Assembly (NCBI RefSeq): GCF_004006235.1
Contig: NZ_CP034753.1
Span: forward strand, 1,612,001 to 1,676,000
Source: Agromyces sp. LHK192
Lineage (GTDB): Bacteria > Actinomycetota > Actinomycetes > Actinomycetales > Microbacteriaceae
Direction: 5' to 3'
DNA: 64,000 bases
The translations under genes and the position numbers were made by a program. Below the pieces are notes generated by a model. It saw nothing but the letters and a program-made list of their open reading frames with translations, searched no databases and was not told the DNA's origin. This document shows positions 27,163-36,293 of the stretch, in pieces (position 1 is the first letter of the stretch; each line of letters opens with the position of its first letter).

Positions 27163-27268
27163 CGCAGGCGCCGATACTCGGCCGGCACGCTCCCGGGGCG
27201 ACTCGCACCCTTCCCCCGTCGAGCACGCCGCCTCGAACCGCGCCCGCCACGAACCGCACGCGTCGCGA

Positions 27269-27306
27269 TGCAACGCACCTGCAACCTCGGGCAACGGCAT
27301 TGCAAC
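27269..27306 (+). promoter_or_regulatory. Four phased GCAAC repeats before the aldehyde dehydrogenase gene
   Basis: TGCAAC starts at 27269, 27280 and 27301, and GGCAAC at 27290, so the steps are 11, 10 and 11 bases, one helical turn each. A possible -10 box TACCGT lies just downstream at 27318-27323, so the array covers the -35 position. This fits cooperative binding of an activator on one face of the DNA, most simply the GAF regulator encoded upstream. Confidence 0.55.
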
Positions 27307-27381
27307 GGCGGGCCGCATACCGTGACGACACCGCCGGGATCCCGCGCGGAGCATCCGACAACGTCGTCAAGGAGGCGCACG

Positions 27382-28905
<1,524 letters not shown>

Positions 28906-28918
28906 TCCGGATGCCGCG

Positions 28919-29365
28919 ATGAGCATCGAGTCGCTGGGGAGCGACGGACGAGGGCGCGTGATCGCCTCGATCACGGTGGCGGGGGACACGTCGCCGCGGG
29001 TGGAACTGACACCCGCGGCGGCGGCCCTGCTCGACCGATTGTGGGCGAAGCACGGGCCGCTCATGTTCCACCAGTCCGGCGGGTGCTGCGACGGCTCGAG
29101 TCCGATGTGCTATCCGGCGGGCGACTTCATCACGAGCGAGGCCGACGTGCTCCTCGGCGAACTCGAGCTCGACCCCGAGCCCGACGGGACGCCCCGCATC
29201 GTGCCGTTCTGGATGTCGGCCGAGCAGTTCGCCTACTGGCGGCACACCTACCTCGCGGTGGACGTCGTGCCCGGACGCGGAAGCGGCTTCTCGGTCGAGG
29301 CGCCGGAGGGGGTGCGCTTCCTGATCCGCTCGAGCCTCATGCCCGGGGAGCCTGCCGCCGGTTGA
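28919..29365 (+). CDS. DUF779 protein, acetaldehyde dehydrogenase partner
   Basis: A 148-residue cytoplasmic protein of the DUF779 family, found almost always behind acetaldehyde dehydrogenase genes. It contains the strongly conserved cysteine-rich motif SGGCCDGSSPMCYP at about 53-66, which looks like a metal or redox site, and a C-terminal FSVEAPEGVRFLIRS strand typical of the family. Its biochemical role is unknown. It follows the dehydrogenase by 13 bases and is surely in the same operon. Confidence 0.88.
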   Translation: MSIESLGSDGRGRVIASITVAGDTSPRVELTPAAAALLDRLWAKHGPLMFHQSGGCCDGSSPMCYPAGDFITSEADVLLGELELDPEPDGTPRIVPFWMSAEQFAYWRHTYLAVDVVPGRGSGFSVEAPEGVRFLIRSSLMPGEPAAG

Positions 29366-29376
29366 ACCGTCGCCGA

Positions 29377-29455
29377 GCATACGAAACCCGGGCATACGAA
29401 ACCCGTCGCCCCGGAGTGTGGCACTGCCGACACTTCGCGAGGGCGACGGGTTCGT
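29377..29455 (+). repeat. Tandem 14-mer and large hairpin in a 223-base gap
   Basis: GCATACGAAACCCG occurs at 29377-29390 and again at 29392-29405. The second copy begins the arm ACGAAACCCGTCGCC, which pairs with GGCGACGGGTTCGT at 29442-29455 apart from one bulged base. The loop has its own small stem AGTGT/ACACT. It could end the aldehyde operon or be a structured RNA. I see nothing else in 29366-29588 except the leader of the FKBP gene. Confidence 0.5.
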
Positions 29456-29588
29456 GGCTTCCAGCGTGCAACGGGGACTGCCCCGAGCGCAAGCGAAGTA
29501 TGGACATCCGTCCGGTCGAGTACGCCACGGGCGGACACGGGGCCGCTCGGATGGACACCGGCGCGAGGCATCCGATTGGATGGAACGC

Positions 29589-29960
29589 ATGACCGATACG
29601 AACAGCAAGCCCGAGGTCGACGCACCCGTCGGACCCGCTCCCGTCGAACTCGTCATCGAGGACATCGTCGTGGGCGACGGCGCCGAGGCGACGCCCGGTG
29701 CCACGGTCGACGTGCACTACCTCGGCGTCGAGTACGACTCCGGTGAGGAGTTCGACTCCTCGTGGAGCCGCGGCCAGTCCATCAACTTCCCGCTGGGGGC
29801 GCTCATCGCCGGCTGGCAGGAGGGCATCCCCGGCATGAAGGTCGGCGGGCGCCGCAAGCTCACCGTGCCGCCGGAGAAGGCGTACGGCCCTGCGGGTGGC
29901 GGGCACCGCCTCTCGGGCCAGACCCTGATCTTCGTGATCGACCTGCTCGGCGTCAGCTGA
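29589..29960 (+). CDS. FKBP-type peptidyl-prolyl isomerase
   Basis: Folding helper that isomerises X-Pro bonds, 123 residues with no signal peptide, so cytoplasmic. It is a single FKBP domain: VDVHYLGVEYDSGEEFDSSW, then FPLGALIAGWQEGIPGMKVG and LTVPPEKAYG, and the last strand LIFVIDLLGV. All are family hallmarks. The ATG at 29589 is chosen because the conserved protein begins there; the frame is open upstream without conservation. It forms its own unit ended by a strong hairpin at 29980. Confidence 0.92.
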   Translation: MTDTNSKPEVDAPVGPAPVELVIEDIVVGDGAEATPGATVDVHYLGVEYDSGEEFDSSWSRGQSINFPLGALIAGWQEGIPGMKVGGRRKLTVPPEKAYGPAGGGHRLSGQTLIFVIDLLGVS

Positions 29961-29979
29961 GACCGCTCGAACCATCGCA

Positions 29980-30003
29980 GGGCCGCCGGGTGACCGGCGG
30001 CCC
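29980..30003 (+). terminator. Rho-independent-like terminator after the FKBP gene
   Basis: GGGCCGCCGG (29980-29989) and CCGGCGGCCC (29994-30003) form a perfect 10-bp stem with a four-base loop, followed by TTCGTCG. Confidence 0.65.
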
Positions 30004-30044
30004 TTCGTCGTCCCGGGGGCCGGTCCCGGTCAGCGCCGGCGCCC

Positions 30045-30067
30045 TTGACAGACCGGTTGGTTCTGCA
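30045..30067 (+). promoter_or_regulatory. Perfect -35 hexamer TTGACA with a partial dyad before the MEDS gene
   Basis: TTGACA at 30045-30050 is followed by CAGACCGGTTGGTTCTG (30049-30065), whose outer CAGA/TCTG and inner ACC/GGT are symmetric, like TetR-family operators. No TANNNT box stands at the right distance, so promoter use is uncertain. Confidence 0.35.
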
Positions 30068-30147
30068 GCACGCTGACTGCCATCGCCCGCCGAGCGGATC
30101 CGGGCTCGAGCGGGCGGATCCGGCGGCGCTGATCCCTGGAGTCGAAC

Positions 30148-30777
30148 ATGACCGACGACGTTTCCGGCACGGATCCGGTGATGTTCGCCGGCGGGCGGCT
30201 CGACCGCTACCGGCACGTCTGCGCCTTCCTCGACGGCCCGGTCGCCGACGACCTCGTCTTCGACCCGTTCATCCGCGAGACGATCGACGGCGGCGACCGG
30301 CTCCTGTGCATCGTCGCCCCGGCCGACTCGGCTGCACCCGTGAACCGGTTGCGGCATCTCGGCTATGACGCCGGCACCCTCCTCGTCGACCACCGGTGCG
30401 AGGTACGCACGTGGACCGAGACCTATCTCAGCGGCGGCGCATTCGAAGAGGCCACGATGCTCGAGCTCCTCGACCGGATGCTGGTACGCCGGCCGTCGCC
30501 CCGGACGCGGATGGTCTGCGACATGGGGTGGGCCGCGGATCGGCCGGAGATCGCGGAGGATCTCATCGATTTCGAGGCGAAGGCGAACTTCATCCACGCG
30601 GAGCATCCGCACGTCGTCATCTGCTGCTACGACACCAGCCGCTTCGACGGGTCGTTCGTCATCGACATCCTCCGCACCCATCCCATGGTGCTCGTCGGCG
30701 GGATGCTGCAGGAGAATCCATTCTTCGTGCCGCCGGCCGATTTCCTCGCCGGTCGATCCGCCCGCCGCGCAGGCTGA
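30148..30777 (+). CDS. MEDS-domain (DcmR-like) sensory protein
   Basis: A 209-residue stand-alone MEDS domain. This domain is the sensor part of DcmR and of many regulators in methanogens and methylotrophs, with a RecA-like fold. Typical points are RYRHVCAFLDGP at the start, FIRETIDGGDRLLCIV, then WTETYLSGGAFE, RMVCDMGWA, and VVICCYDTSRFDG near the end. It has no DNA-binding domain of its own. The gene for a GAF-LuxR regulator follows 12 bases later, so the two probably act as a sensor and response pair. The signal is unknown. A GGAG ribosome site lies before the ATG. Confidence 0.8.
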   Translation: MTDDVSGTDPVMFAGGRLDRYRHVCAFLDGPVADDLVFDPFIRETIDGGDRLLCIVAPADSAAPVNRLRHLGYDAGTLLVDHRCEVRTWTETYLSGGAFEEATMLELLDRMLVRRPSPRTRMVCDMGWAADRPEIAEDLIDFEAKANFIHAEHPHVVICCYDTSRFDGSFVIDILRTHPMVLVGGMLQENPFFVPPADFLAGRSARRAG

Positions 30778-30789
30778 GCCGGGAACGAT

Positions 30790-31776
30790 ATGGACGCCGT
30801 CGCTGCAGGTGGAGCCTCGGGGCCCGGCGGCGGCGATGCGGGAATCGACCGGGAGCGGTGGATGCGCGATCTCGGCGCGCTGCTCGCGTTGCCCTCGCTC
30901 TGGATCGACCACGAACCCTCCGAGATCGCCTCGGGCCTGTTGGGCGTCCTCGTCGGCATGCTCGGGCTCCACGATGCGTACGCCCGGTTCCAGGGCGACG
31001 ACGGCGACGCGGTCGAGGCGTGGCGGCCGCCGGGTCCCGCCCCCGCCGCAATCGTCCGATCCACGATGGACGAAGTCGACGCTGCACCCGGCCTGATCGC
31101 CCGCGATGCGGCGACTCCGGCAGGAGCGCTGCGCGTCGCACGGCTCTCGCTCGCGCTGCCCTGGGAGCGAGGCTCCGTGGTCGTCACCTCCGCGGATGCG
31201 GACTTCCCGTCGCCGACCGAGGCGCACCTGCTCCGTGTCGCCGTGGGTCAGGCGGCGATCGCCATCCACACGGCTCGGCGGCTCGCCCGCGAGCGCGAAC
31301 GGGCCGTCGTCGCAGAGGCCGAACTGCAGCGGCGCGAGCGGCAGCTCGCCGAACTCGTGGCGGGACTCGGCCCTGCGCTCGAGGCGATCGGGGGCTCGGC
31401 GCAGCAGGCCGTGCGGCTGATCGGCGGCCTCGGGCTCGGTGATTCAGATCGCCACGACGCGAGCGCCCCCGACATCGGAGGCCAGCGCGGCACCGACCCC
31501 GCCTCGGACCTGCGCGGTACCGCCCACCGCTCGGCGGGCGCGTCCGACCGCTCGGTGGAGGCGCCCGACCTCTCGGTGGAAGCGCCCGACCTCTCGCGGC
31601 GAGAGTTCGAAGTGCTCGGTCTGCTCGCCCAGGGCCTCAGCAATCGCGAGATCGCCGGGCTGATGTGGCTCAGCGATCGCACGGTCGAGCGGCACATCAC
31701 CAGCCTGTACCGGAAGATCGGCGTCGCGCGGCGCAGCGAGGCGACTGCATTCGCCCTTCGCCACGGTCTGCGATAG
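30790..31776 (+). CDS. GAF-LuxR helix-turn-helix regulator
   Basis: A 328-residue regulator. Residues 30-175 resemble a GAF sensor. A helical segment rich in Arg/Glu follows (ARRLARERERAVVAEAELQR, coiled-coil-like), then a variable linker containing three 21-bp repeats (SAGASDR, SVEAPDL, SVEAPDL). The C-terminal 65 residues are a LuxR/FixJ helix-turn-helix (SRREFEVLGLLAQGLSNREI, then SDRTVERHITSLYRKIGV). There is no phosphoreceiver domain. It sits right behind the MEDS sensor gene and just before the epoxide-hydrolase operon, which it may control. Confidence 0.83.
   Translation: MDAVAAGGASGPGGGDAGIDRERWMRDLGALLALPSLWIDHEPSEIASGLLGVLVGMLGLHDAYARFQGDDGDAVEAWRPPGPAPAAIVRSTMDEVDAAPGLIARDAATPAGALRVARLSLALPWERGSVVVTSADADFPSPTEAHLLRVAVGQAAIAIHTARRLARERERAVVAEAELQRRERQLAELVAGLGPALEAIGGSAQQAVRLIGGLGLGDSDRHDASAPDIGGQRGTDPASDLRGTAHRSAGASDRSVEAPDLSVEAPDLSRREFEVLGLLAQGLSNREIAGLMWLSDRTVERHITSLYRKIGVARRSEATAFALRHGLR
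31530..31592 (+). repeat. Three 21-bp in-frame repeats in the LuxR-type regulator gene
   Basis: The units at 31551-31571 and 31572-31592 differ at one base; the unit at 31530-31550 is more diverged. They code for seven residues each in the flexible linker before the DNA-binding domain. Confidence 0.7.
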
Positions 31777-31874
31777 CCGCTCCTGGGCGTTGAGGGGTTT
31801 CCGCCATCCCGTGGTTCGGACATCACCCGGAACGGCGAGTCTCCCTGACGCGCGAGTCCGGCGCACGGAGGAGA

Positions 31875-31906
31875 TTCGTGGTGCGGCGAATCAACCGCAC
31901 CACGAA
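31875..31906. promoter_or_regulatory. 12-bp inverted repeat before the epoxide hydrolase gene
   Basis: TTCGTGGTGCGG (31875-31886) and CCGCACCACGAA (31895-31906) are perfect arms around an eight-base loop. It ends a few bases before the ribosome site AGGAG (31913-31917). It may be an operator, or an RNA hairpin that controls transcription or translation of the operon. Confidence 0.5.
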
Positions 31907-31923
31907 GGAAACAGGAGTCCATC

Positions 31924-33141
31924 ATGACCATCACCGAGGCATCGACCGGGATCCAAACGGATCTCGACGAGTCGATCCGCCCGTTCCGCGTCGACATCAC
32001 GCAGGCCGACGTCGACGAGCTGCTGGGTCGCGTGCGAGCCACGCGCTGGCCCGAGCGCGAGACCGTGGACGACGCGTCGCAGGGGGTCCAGCTCGACGTC
32101 GTGCGCGAACTGGCCGACCGCTGGGCGAACGGCTACGACTGGCGCAACGTCGAGTCGCGGCTCAACGCCTACCCCCAGTTCGTCACGACGATCGACGGGG
32201 TCGACATCCACTTCATCCACGTCCGCTCACCGCACGCCGATGCCCTGCCCATGATCGTCACGCACGGGTGGCCGGGCTCGGTCATCGAGCAGATGAAGAT
32301 CATCGGGCCGCTGACCGATCCGACGGCGCACGGGGGCGAGGCATCCGACGCCTTCCACCTCGTCATCCCGTCGCTTCCCGGGCACGGATTCTCGGGGAAG
32401 CCCGACACCGTCGGCTGGGACCCGATCCGGATCGCGAAGGCGTGGATCGAGCTCATGCGCCGACTCGGCTACGACCGGTACGTCGCCCAGGGCGGCGACT
32501 GGGGCAATGCGGTGACCGAGCAGATGGCGCTGCTGGAGCCGGACGGGCTGATCGGCATCCACACCAACATGGCCGCCACCGTCCCCGACGACATCCAGAC
32601 CGCCCTGGCGAACGGCGAGTCCGCGCCTGAGGATCTGACGGCCGAGGAGCGTGGAGCGTGGGACCAGCTCGCGACCTTCTACGCGCACGGACTCGCGTAC
32701 GCGCAGGAGATGGGCAACCGGCCGCAGACCCTCTACGGACTGGCCGATTCGCCGATCGGACTGGCCGCGTGGATGCTCGACCACGACGCGCGCAGCTACG
32801 ACCTGATCGCGCGGGTGTTCGCCGGAGCATCGGAAGGGCTCACGACCGACGACATCCTCGACAACGTCTCGCTGTACTGGTTCACGAACACCGCGGTGTC
32901 GTCGGCCAGGCTCTACTGGGAGTCGAAGCTCGCCTTCTTCGCGCCGAAGGGCGTGCGGATCCCGGTCGCGGTCAGCGCGTTCCCGGACGAGATCTACGCG
33001 GCGCCGCGCACGTGGGCGGCGCAGGCGTACCCGAACCTGATCCACTTCAACCGCCTCGACCGCGGCGGGCACTTCGCCGCCTGGGAGCAGCCCGAGCTGT
33101 TCTCCCAGGAGATGCGGGCCGCCTTCCGGTCGCTGCGATGA
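31924..33141 (+). CDS. Epoxide hydrolase
   Basis: Opens epoxides to diols through an Asp-ester intermediate. It has 405 residues: an N-terminal EHN domain (residues 15-120, IRPFRVDITQADVDELLGRV) and an alpha/beta hydrolase core. The oxyanion motif is HGWPGS, the nucleophile is D192 in GGDWGN, the catalytic His lies in GGHFAAWEQP near 380, and YW/YAQ tyrosines in the cap are likely. Motifs match microsomal-type epoxide hydrolases. It begins an operon of four overlapping genes up to 35468. The start has a CAGGAG ribosome site. Confidence 0.92.
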   Translation: MTITEASTGIQTDLDESIRPFRVDITQADVDELLGRVRATRWPERETVDDASQGVQLDVVRELADRWANGYDWRNVESRLNAYPQFVTTIDGVDIHFIHVRSPHADALPMIVTHGWPGSVIEQMKIIGPLTDPTAHGGEASDAFHLVIPSLPGHGFSGKPDTVGWDPIRIAKAWIELMRRLGYDRYVAQGGDWGNAVTEQMALLEPDGLIGIHTNMAATVPDDIQTALANGESAPEDLTAEERGAWDQLATFYAHGLAYAQEMGNRPQTLYGLADSPIGLAAWMLDHDARSYDLIARVFAGASEGLTTDDILDNVSLYWFTNTAVSSARLYWESKLAFFAPKGVRIPVAVSAFPDEIYAAPRTWAAQAYPNLIHFNRLDRGGHFAAWEQPELFSQEMRAAFRSLR

Positions 33142-34100
33142 TCGGGGACGAAGCCATGGAGACCATCCCGACCCCGCCGGCCCCGAACGGGGCCGGCGGC
33201 CTCGGCCCGCTCCGGTCGGTCGACACGGCTGAACTGCACATCGCGTATGTCGATGCGGGTCCGGTTGGCGGCACGACGGTGCTGCTCCTGCACGGCTGGC
33301 CGTACGACATCCGCAGCTTCGAGGATGTCGTCCCCAGGCTCGCGGATGCGGGGTATCGGGTGCTGGTACCGTACCTGCGCGGGCACGGGCAGACCTCGTT
33401 CCGCGACCCGGACGCCATGCGCAACGCCCAGCAGTCCGCCCTCGCGGCCGACGCGATCGCGTTCCTCGACGCGCTCGGCGTGGATCGCGCGATCGTCGCC
33501 GGGTTCGACTGGGGAGCGCGCACCGCCGACATCGTCGCCGCCCTGCACCCCGACCGCAGCATCGGGTTGGTGTCGGTCAGCGGGTACCTGATCGGCAGCC
33601 AGGCCGCCGGGGCGAATCCGTTGCCACCGGACTCGGAACTGCAGTGGTGGTACCAGTTCTACTTCGCGACCGAGCGGGGACGAGCGGGGTACGACCGGTT
33701 CCGGCGCGACTTCGCGAAGCTGATCTGGCGCATCGCTTCGCCGCAATGGGCGTTCGACGACGCGACATTCGAGCAGAGTGCCGTTGCGTTCGACAACCCC
33801 GACCACGTCGACATCGTGATCCACAACTACCGCTGGCGGCTCGGCCTTGCCGAGGGCGATCCACGGTACGACGAGACCGAGGCGCGGCTCGCGCAGGCGC
33901 CCACGATCCCGGTGCCGACCATCACGCTCGAGGGCGACGCGAACGGGGCGCCGCATCCGGATGCCGCCGCGTACGCGGCGAAGTTCACCGGCCGCTACGA
34001 GCACCGGGTCATCACCGGGGGAGTCGGCCACAACCTGCCCCAGGAGGCGCCGCACGCGTTCGCGCAGGCGATCATCGACGTCGACCGGATGAGCCGATGA
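33138..34100 (+). CDS. Alpha/beta hydrolase with Asp nucleophile
   Basis: A 320-residue hydrolase starting inside the stop codon of the epoxide hydrolase (ATGA). The oxyanion motif is HGWPYD, the nucleophile is D124 in GFDWGART, and the His is in GVGHNLPQEAP. An Asp rather than a Ser at the nucleophile elbow places it with epoxide hydrolases and haloalkane dehalogenases. The cap domain contains WWYQFYF. An alternative ATG at 33156 is possible. Together with the upstream gene it suggests breakdown of an epoxidised or halogenated compound, but the substrate is not known. Confidence 0.87.
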   Translation: MIGDEAMETIPTPPAPNGAGGLGPLRSVDTAELHIAYVDAGPVGGTTVLLLHGWPYDIRSFEDVVPRLADAGYRVLVPYLRGHGQTSFRDPDAMRNAQQSALAADAIAFLDALGVDRAIVAGFDWGARTADIVAALHPDRSIGLVSVSGYLIGSQAAGANPLPPDSELQWWYQFYFATERGRAGYDRFRRDFAKLIWRIASPQWAFDDATFEQSAVAFDNPDHVDIVIHNYRWRLGLAEGDPRYDETEARLAQAPTIPVPTITLEGDANGAPHPDAAAYAAKFTGRYEHRVITGGVGHNLPQEAPHAFAQAIIDVDRMSR

Positions 34101-34435
34101 ACGGCGTGACGCCGCACGATCGTCGCGCGGTCGCACGCTACGAACGATCGGGGCTGGAGCGAATCGTCACCGGCGCCATCACGTCGGCAGAGGTCGAGGC
34201 CTTCGAACGACTCACGACGAGGCAGCTCGACCTACTGGTCGCAGGACTCGGCCGATCGACGAGGCCCTCCGCCTGGTGGGCCTTCGTCTCGGCGCTCGCG
34301 AGGCATAGCCTGTTGTCGGGACCCGCTGTCGGCTGGGCGACCTCGCCGAACGACGCGGCGTCCTTCTATCCGTTCATGTGGGGTTACGGGTACGTGGCCC
34401 CTGAACACCTGGGGGAGCGGTCCGATGTCGGCTGA
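34097..34435 (+). CDS. Hypothetical protein in the epoxide hydrolase operon
   Basis: A 112-residue protein I do not recognise. It starts by ATGA overlap with the hydrolase upstream and overlaps the redoxin gene by 11 bases, so it is a real operon member. It has an N-terminal helical part (DRRAVARYERSGLERIV) and a Trp/Tyr/Phe-rich C-terminal half (SAWWAFVSALARHSLL, FYPFMWGYGYV) that may be hydrophobic but lacks a clean membrane helix. No catalytic motif is visible. Confidence 0.65.
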   Translation: MNGVTPHDRRAVARYERSGLERIVTGAITSAEVEAFERLTTRQLDLLVAGLGRSTRPSAWWAFVSALARHSLLSGPAVGWATSPNDAASFYPFMWGYGYVAPEHLGERSDVG

Positions 34436-35468
34436 GCAGGGATCGAAGATCTTCCGTACCCTGGCCCACCGCCGTCCCGGTGGACCAGGGGCCCTTCCCG
34501 ACGAGGGCCGATTGCCGTCGTTCGCGCGAGCGACGGACTGGCTCGGTACCGAGCCGCTGACCGCGGAGGCGCTGCGCGGGCGGGTCGTCCTCGTCGACTT
34601 CTGGACGTACACGTGCGTCAACTGGCTGCGGACCCTGCCCTACCTGCGGGCCTGGCAGGAGAAGTACGCCGAGTCCGGGCTCGTCGTCGTGGGCGTGCAC
34701 ACCCCCGAATTCGAGTTCGAGCGCGACCTGCGCAACATCACCGCGGAGGTCTCGCGGCTCGGCGTGGAGTACCCGGTGGCGATCGACAGCGAGTACGGCA
34801 TCTGGGACGAGTTCGCCAACCACTACTGGCCCGCGGTGTATCTCGCCGATGCCGAGGGGCGGGTGCGGTACCACCACTTCGGCGAGGGCGAATACGCGGC
34901 GACCGAGATGGCCATCCAGCGTCTGCTCCTCGAAGCAGGCGTCGATGGGCTCGATCTCGATCTCGACCTGGTGATGGTCGAGCCGACGGGCCTCGAGGTG
35001 TCGGCGGACTGGCATACGCTGCGTTCGCCGGAGACCTACCTCGGCTACCGGCAGAGCAGCGGCTTCGTGTCCGAGGACGCCGACCGGTACGACCGTCCGC
35101 ATCGGTACCCGGGCGATCGGCGCCTCGCTGCGAACACCTGGGACCTGCGCGGGAGGTGGACGCAGACGGGCGAGTCGGCCGTGCTCCACGAGGCCGGCGG
35201 CCGCATCTCGTTCGCGTTCCATGCCCGCGACGTCAACCTCGTCATGGGGCCGGCCCGGCGGGGTGCCGCGATCCCGTTCCGGGTCCTCCTCGACGGAGCG
35301 CCGGCAGCGGAAGCACGCGGAACCGACCTCGACGAGGCCGGGTTCGGTACCGTGCGAGCACAGACGACGTATCAACTGGTGCGACAACACGGAAGGGTCG
35401 TCGAACGGGTCGTGACGATCGAGTTCCTCGCCGAGGGTGTCGAGGCGTTCTGCTTCACGTTCGGCTGA
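34425..35468 (+). CDS. Redoxin-domain protein, DipZ-like C-terminal part
   Basis: A 347-residue protein. Residues 50-190 are a thioredoxin/TlpA-like domain (VDFWTYTCVNWLRTLPYL, then VVVGVHTPEFEFE). Where thiol reductases have CxxC, this has C64-V-N-W67, so only one redox cysteine is left. Residues 200-345 match the C-terminal domain found in DipZ/CcdA-fused proteins (ETYLGYRQSSGF, ISFAFHARDVNLVMG). No signal peptide is seen, so it is cytoplasmic. The gene overlaps the preceding one by 11 bases and has GGGGGAG as ribosome site. Confidence 0.85.
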   Translation: MSAEQGSKIFRTLAHRRPGGPGALPDEGRLPSFARATDWLGTEPLTAEALRGRVVLVDFWTYTCVNWLRTLPYLRAWQEKYAESGLVVVGVHTPEFEFERDLRNITAEVSRLGVEYPVAIDSEYGIWDEFANHYWPAVYLADAEGRVRYHHFGEGEYAATEMAIQRLLLEAGVDGLDLDLDLVMVEPTGLEVSADWHTLRSPETYLGYRQSSGFVSEDADRYDRPHRYPGDRRLAANTWDLRGRWTQTGESAVLHEAGGRISFAFHARDVNLVMGPARRGAAIPFRVLLDGAPAAEARGTDLDEAGFGTVRAQTTYQLVRQHGRVVERVVTIEFLAEGVEAFCFTFG

Positions 35469-35561
35469 GCGCCGCGGTCGCCGCACAGCACCACGTTCTC
35501 GCCTGCGTCTACGATGGCGGGAGCGAGCCCCGCGAGAACCCGAACGAAAGGCCACGACGAC

Positions 35562-36293
35562 GTGACCGACCGCATCCTCCGCGCGTTCCTGCCCTACCTG
35601 ATCGCCTCGGCGTCGCACCTGGTGCTGCTCGTCACCGGGCCCGGATGGGCGATCACCGCGACGAAGGCGACGCTCATGCCGTTGCTCGCGTTCGCCGCCG
35701 TCGTGCTGCTGCGCCCACGTCGGGATGCCCCGGTCGTGCTGCTGCTCGCGGCGCTCGGTGCATCGTGGGTGGGCGACGTGCTGCTGTCCTTCCGCGGCGA
35801 CGTGTGGTTCGTCGCCGGGTTGCTGGGCTTCCTGAGCGCGCACGTCGCCTACCTGCTGCTGTTCGTGCGGCTGGGTCGGAGCGACCGGGGGCCGACTTCG
35901 TCCGGTCGCGACGCGCGCCGGATGCCGCATCCGATCGTCCTCGCCGCGTACGCGGTCTGGTTCGCGGTCTTCCTGGCGATCCTCGGCCCGCACCTCGGCG
36001 TACTGCTCCTGCCCGTCGCCGCGTACGGCCTGGTTCTGGGCGCGATGGCGGCGTTCGCGTCGGCCCGGGGGCGCCTGATCGCGATCGGCGGCGCCCTGTT
36101 CGTGGTGTCGGACTCGGTGCTGGCGCTCGGGCGGTTCCTGCCGGGCTACGACTTCGCGCTGCACGACCTCACGGTGATGGGCACGTACCTCGCCGCACAG
36201 GGCCTGATCACGCTCGGGGTGATCCTGGCGCTGCGCGGCGCGGCTCCGTCGCGTCGCGAACCCGGTCGACCAGTTCCCGCCACGGCCCCGTGA
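35562..36293 (+). CDS. YhhN-family membrane protein, likely lysoplasmalogenase
   Basis: Membrane protein of the TMEM86/YhhN family, 243 residues with about eight hydrophobic helices and a polar loop around residues 105-120. Human TMEM86B cleaves lysoplasmalogens; bacterial members are less studied. Typical family motifs are TKATLMPLLAFAAVVL and GASWVGDVLLSF, with Asp in membrane (SDSVLALGRF). I chose the GTG at 35562, since the ATG at 35514 overlaps the likely -10 box TACGAT (35510-35515). The last 86 bases are antisense to the emfourin-like gene. Confidence 0.82.
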   Translation: MTDRILRAFLPYLIASASHLVLLVTGPGWAITATKATLMPLLAFAAVVLLRPRRDAPVVLLLAALGASWVGDVLLSFRGDVWFVAGLLGFLSAHVAYLLLFVRLGRSDRGPTSSGRDARRMPHPIVLAAYAVWFAVFLAILGPHLGVLLLPVAAYGLVLGAMAAFASARGRLIAIGGALFVVSDSVLALGRFLPGYDFALHDLTVMGTYLAAQGLITLGVILALRGAAPSRREPGRPVPATAP

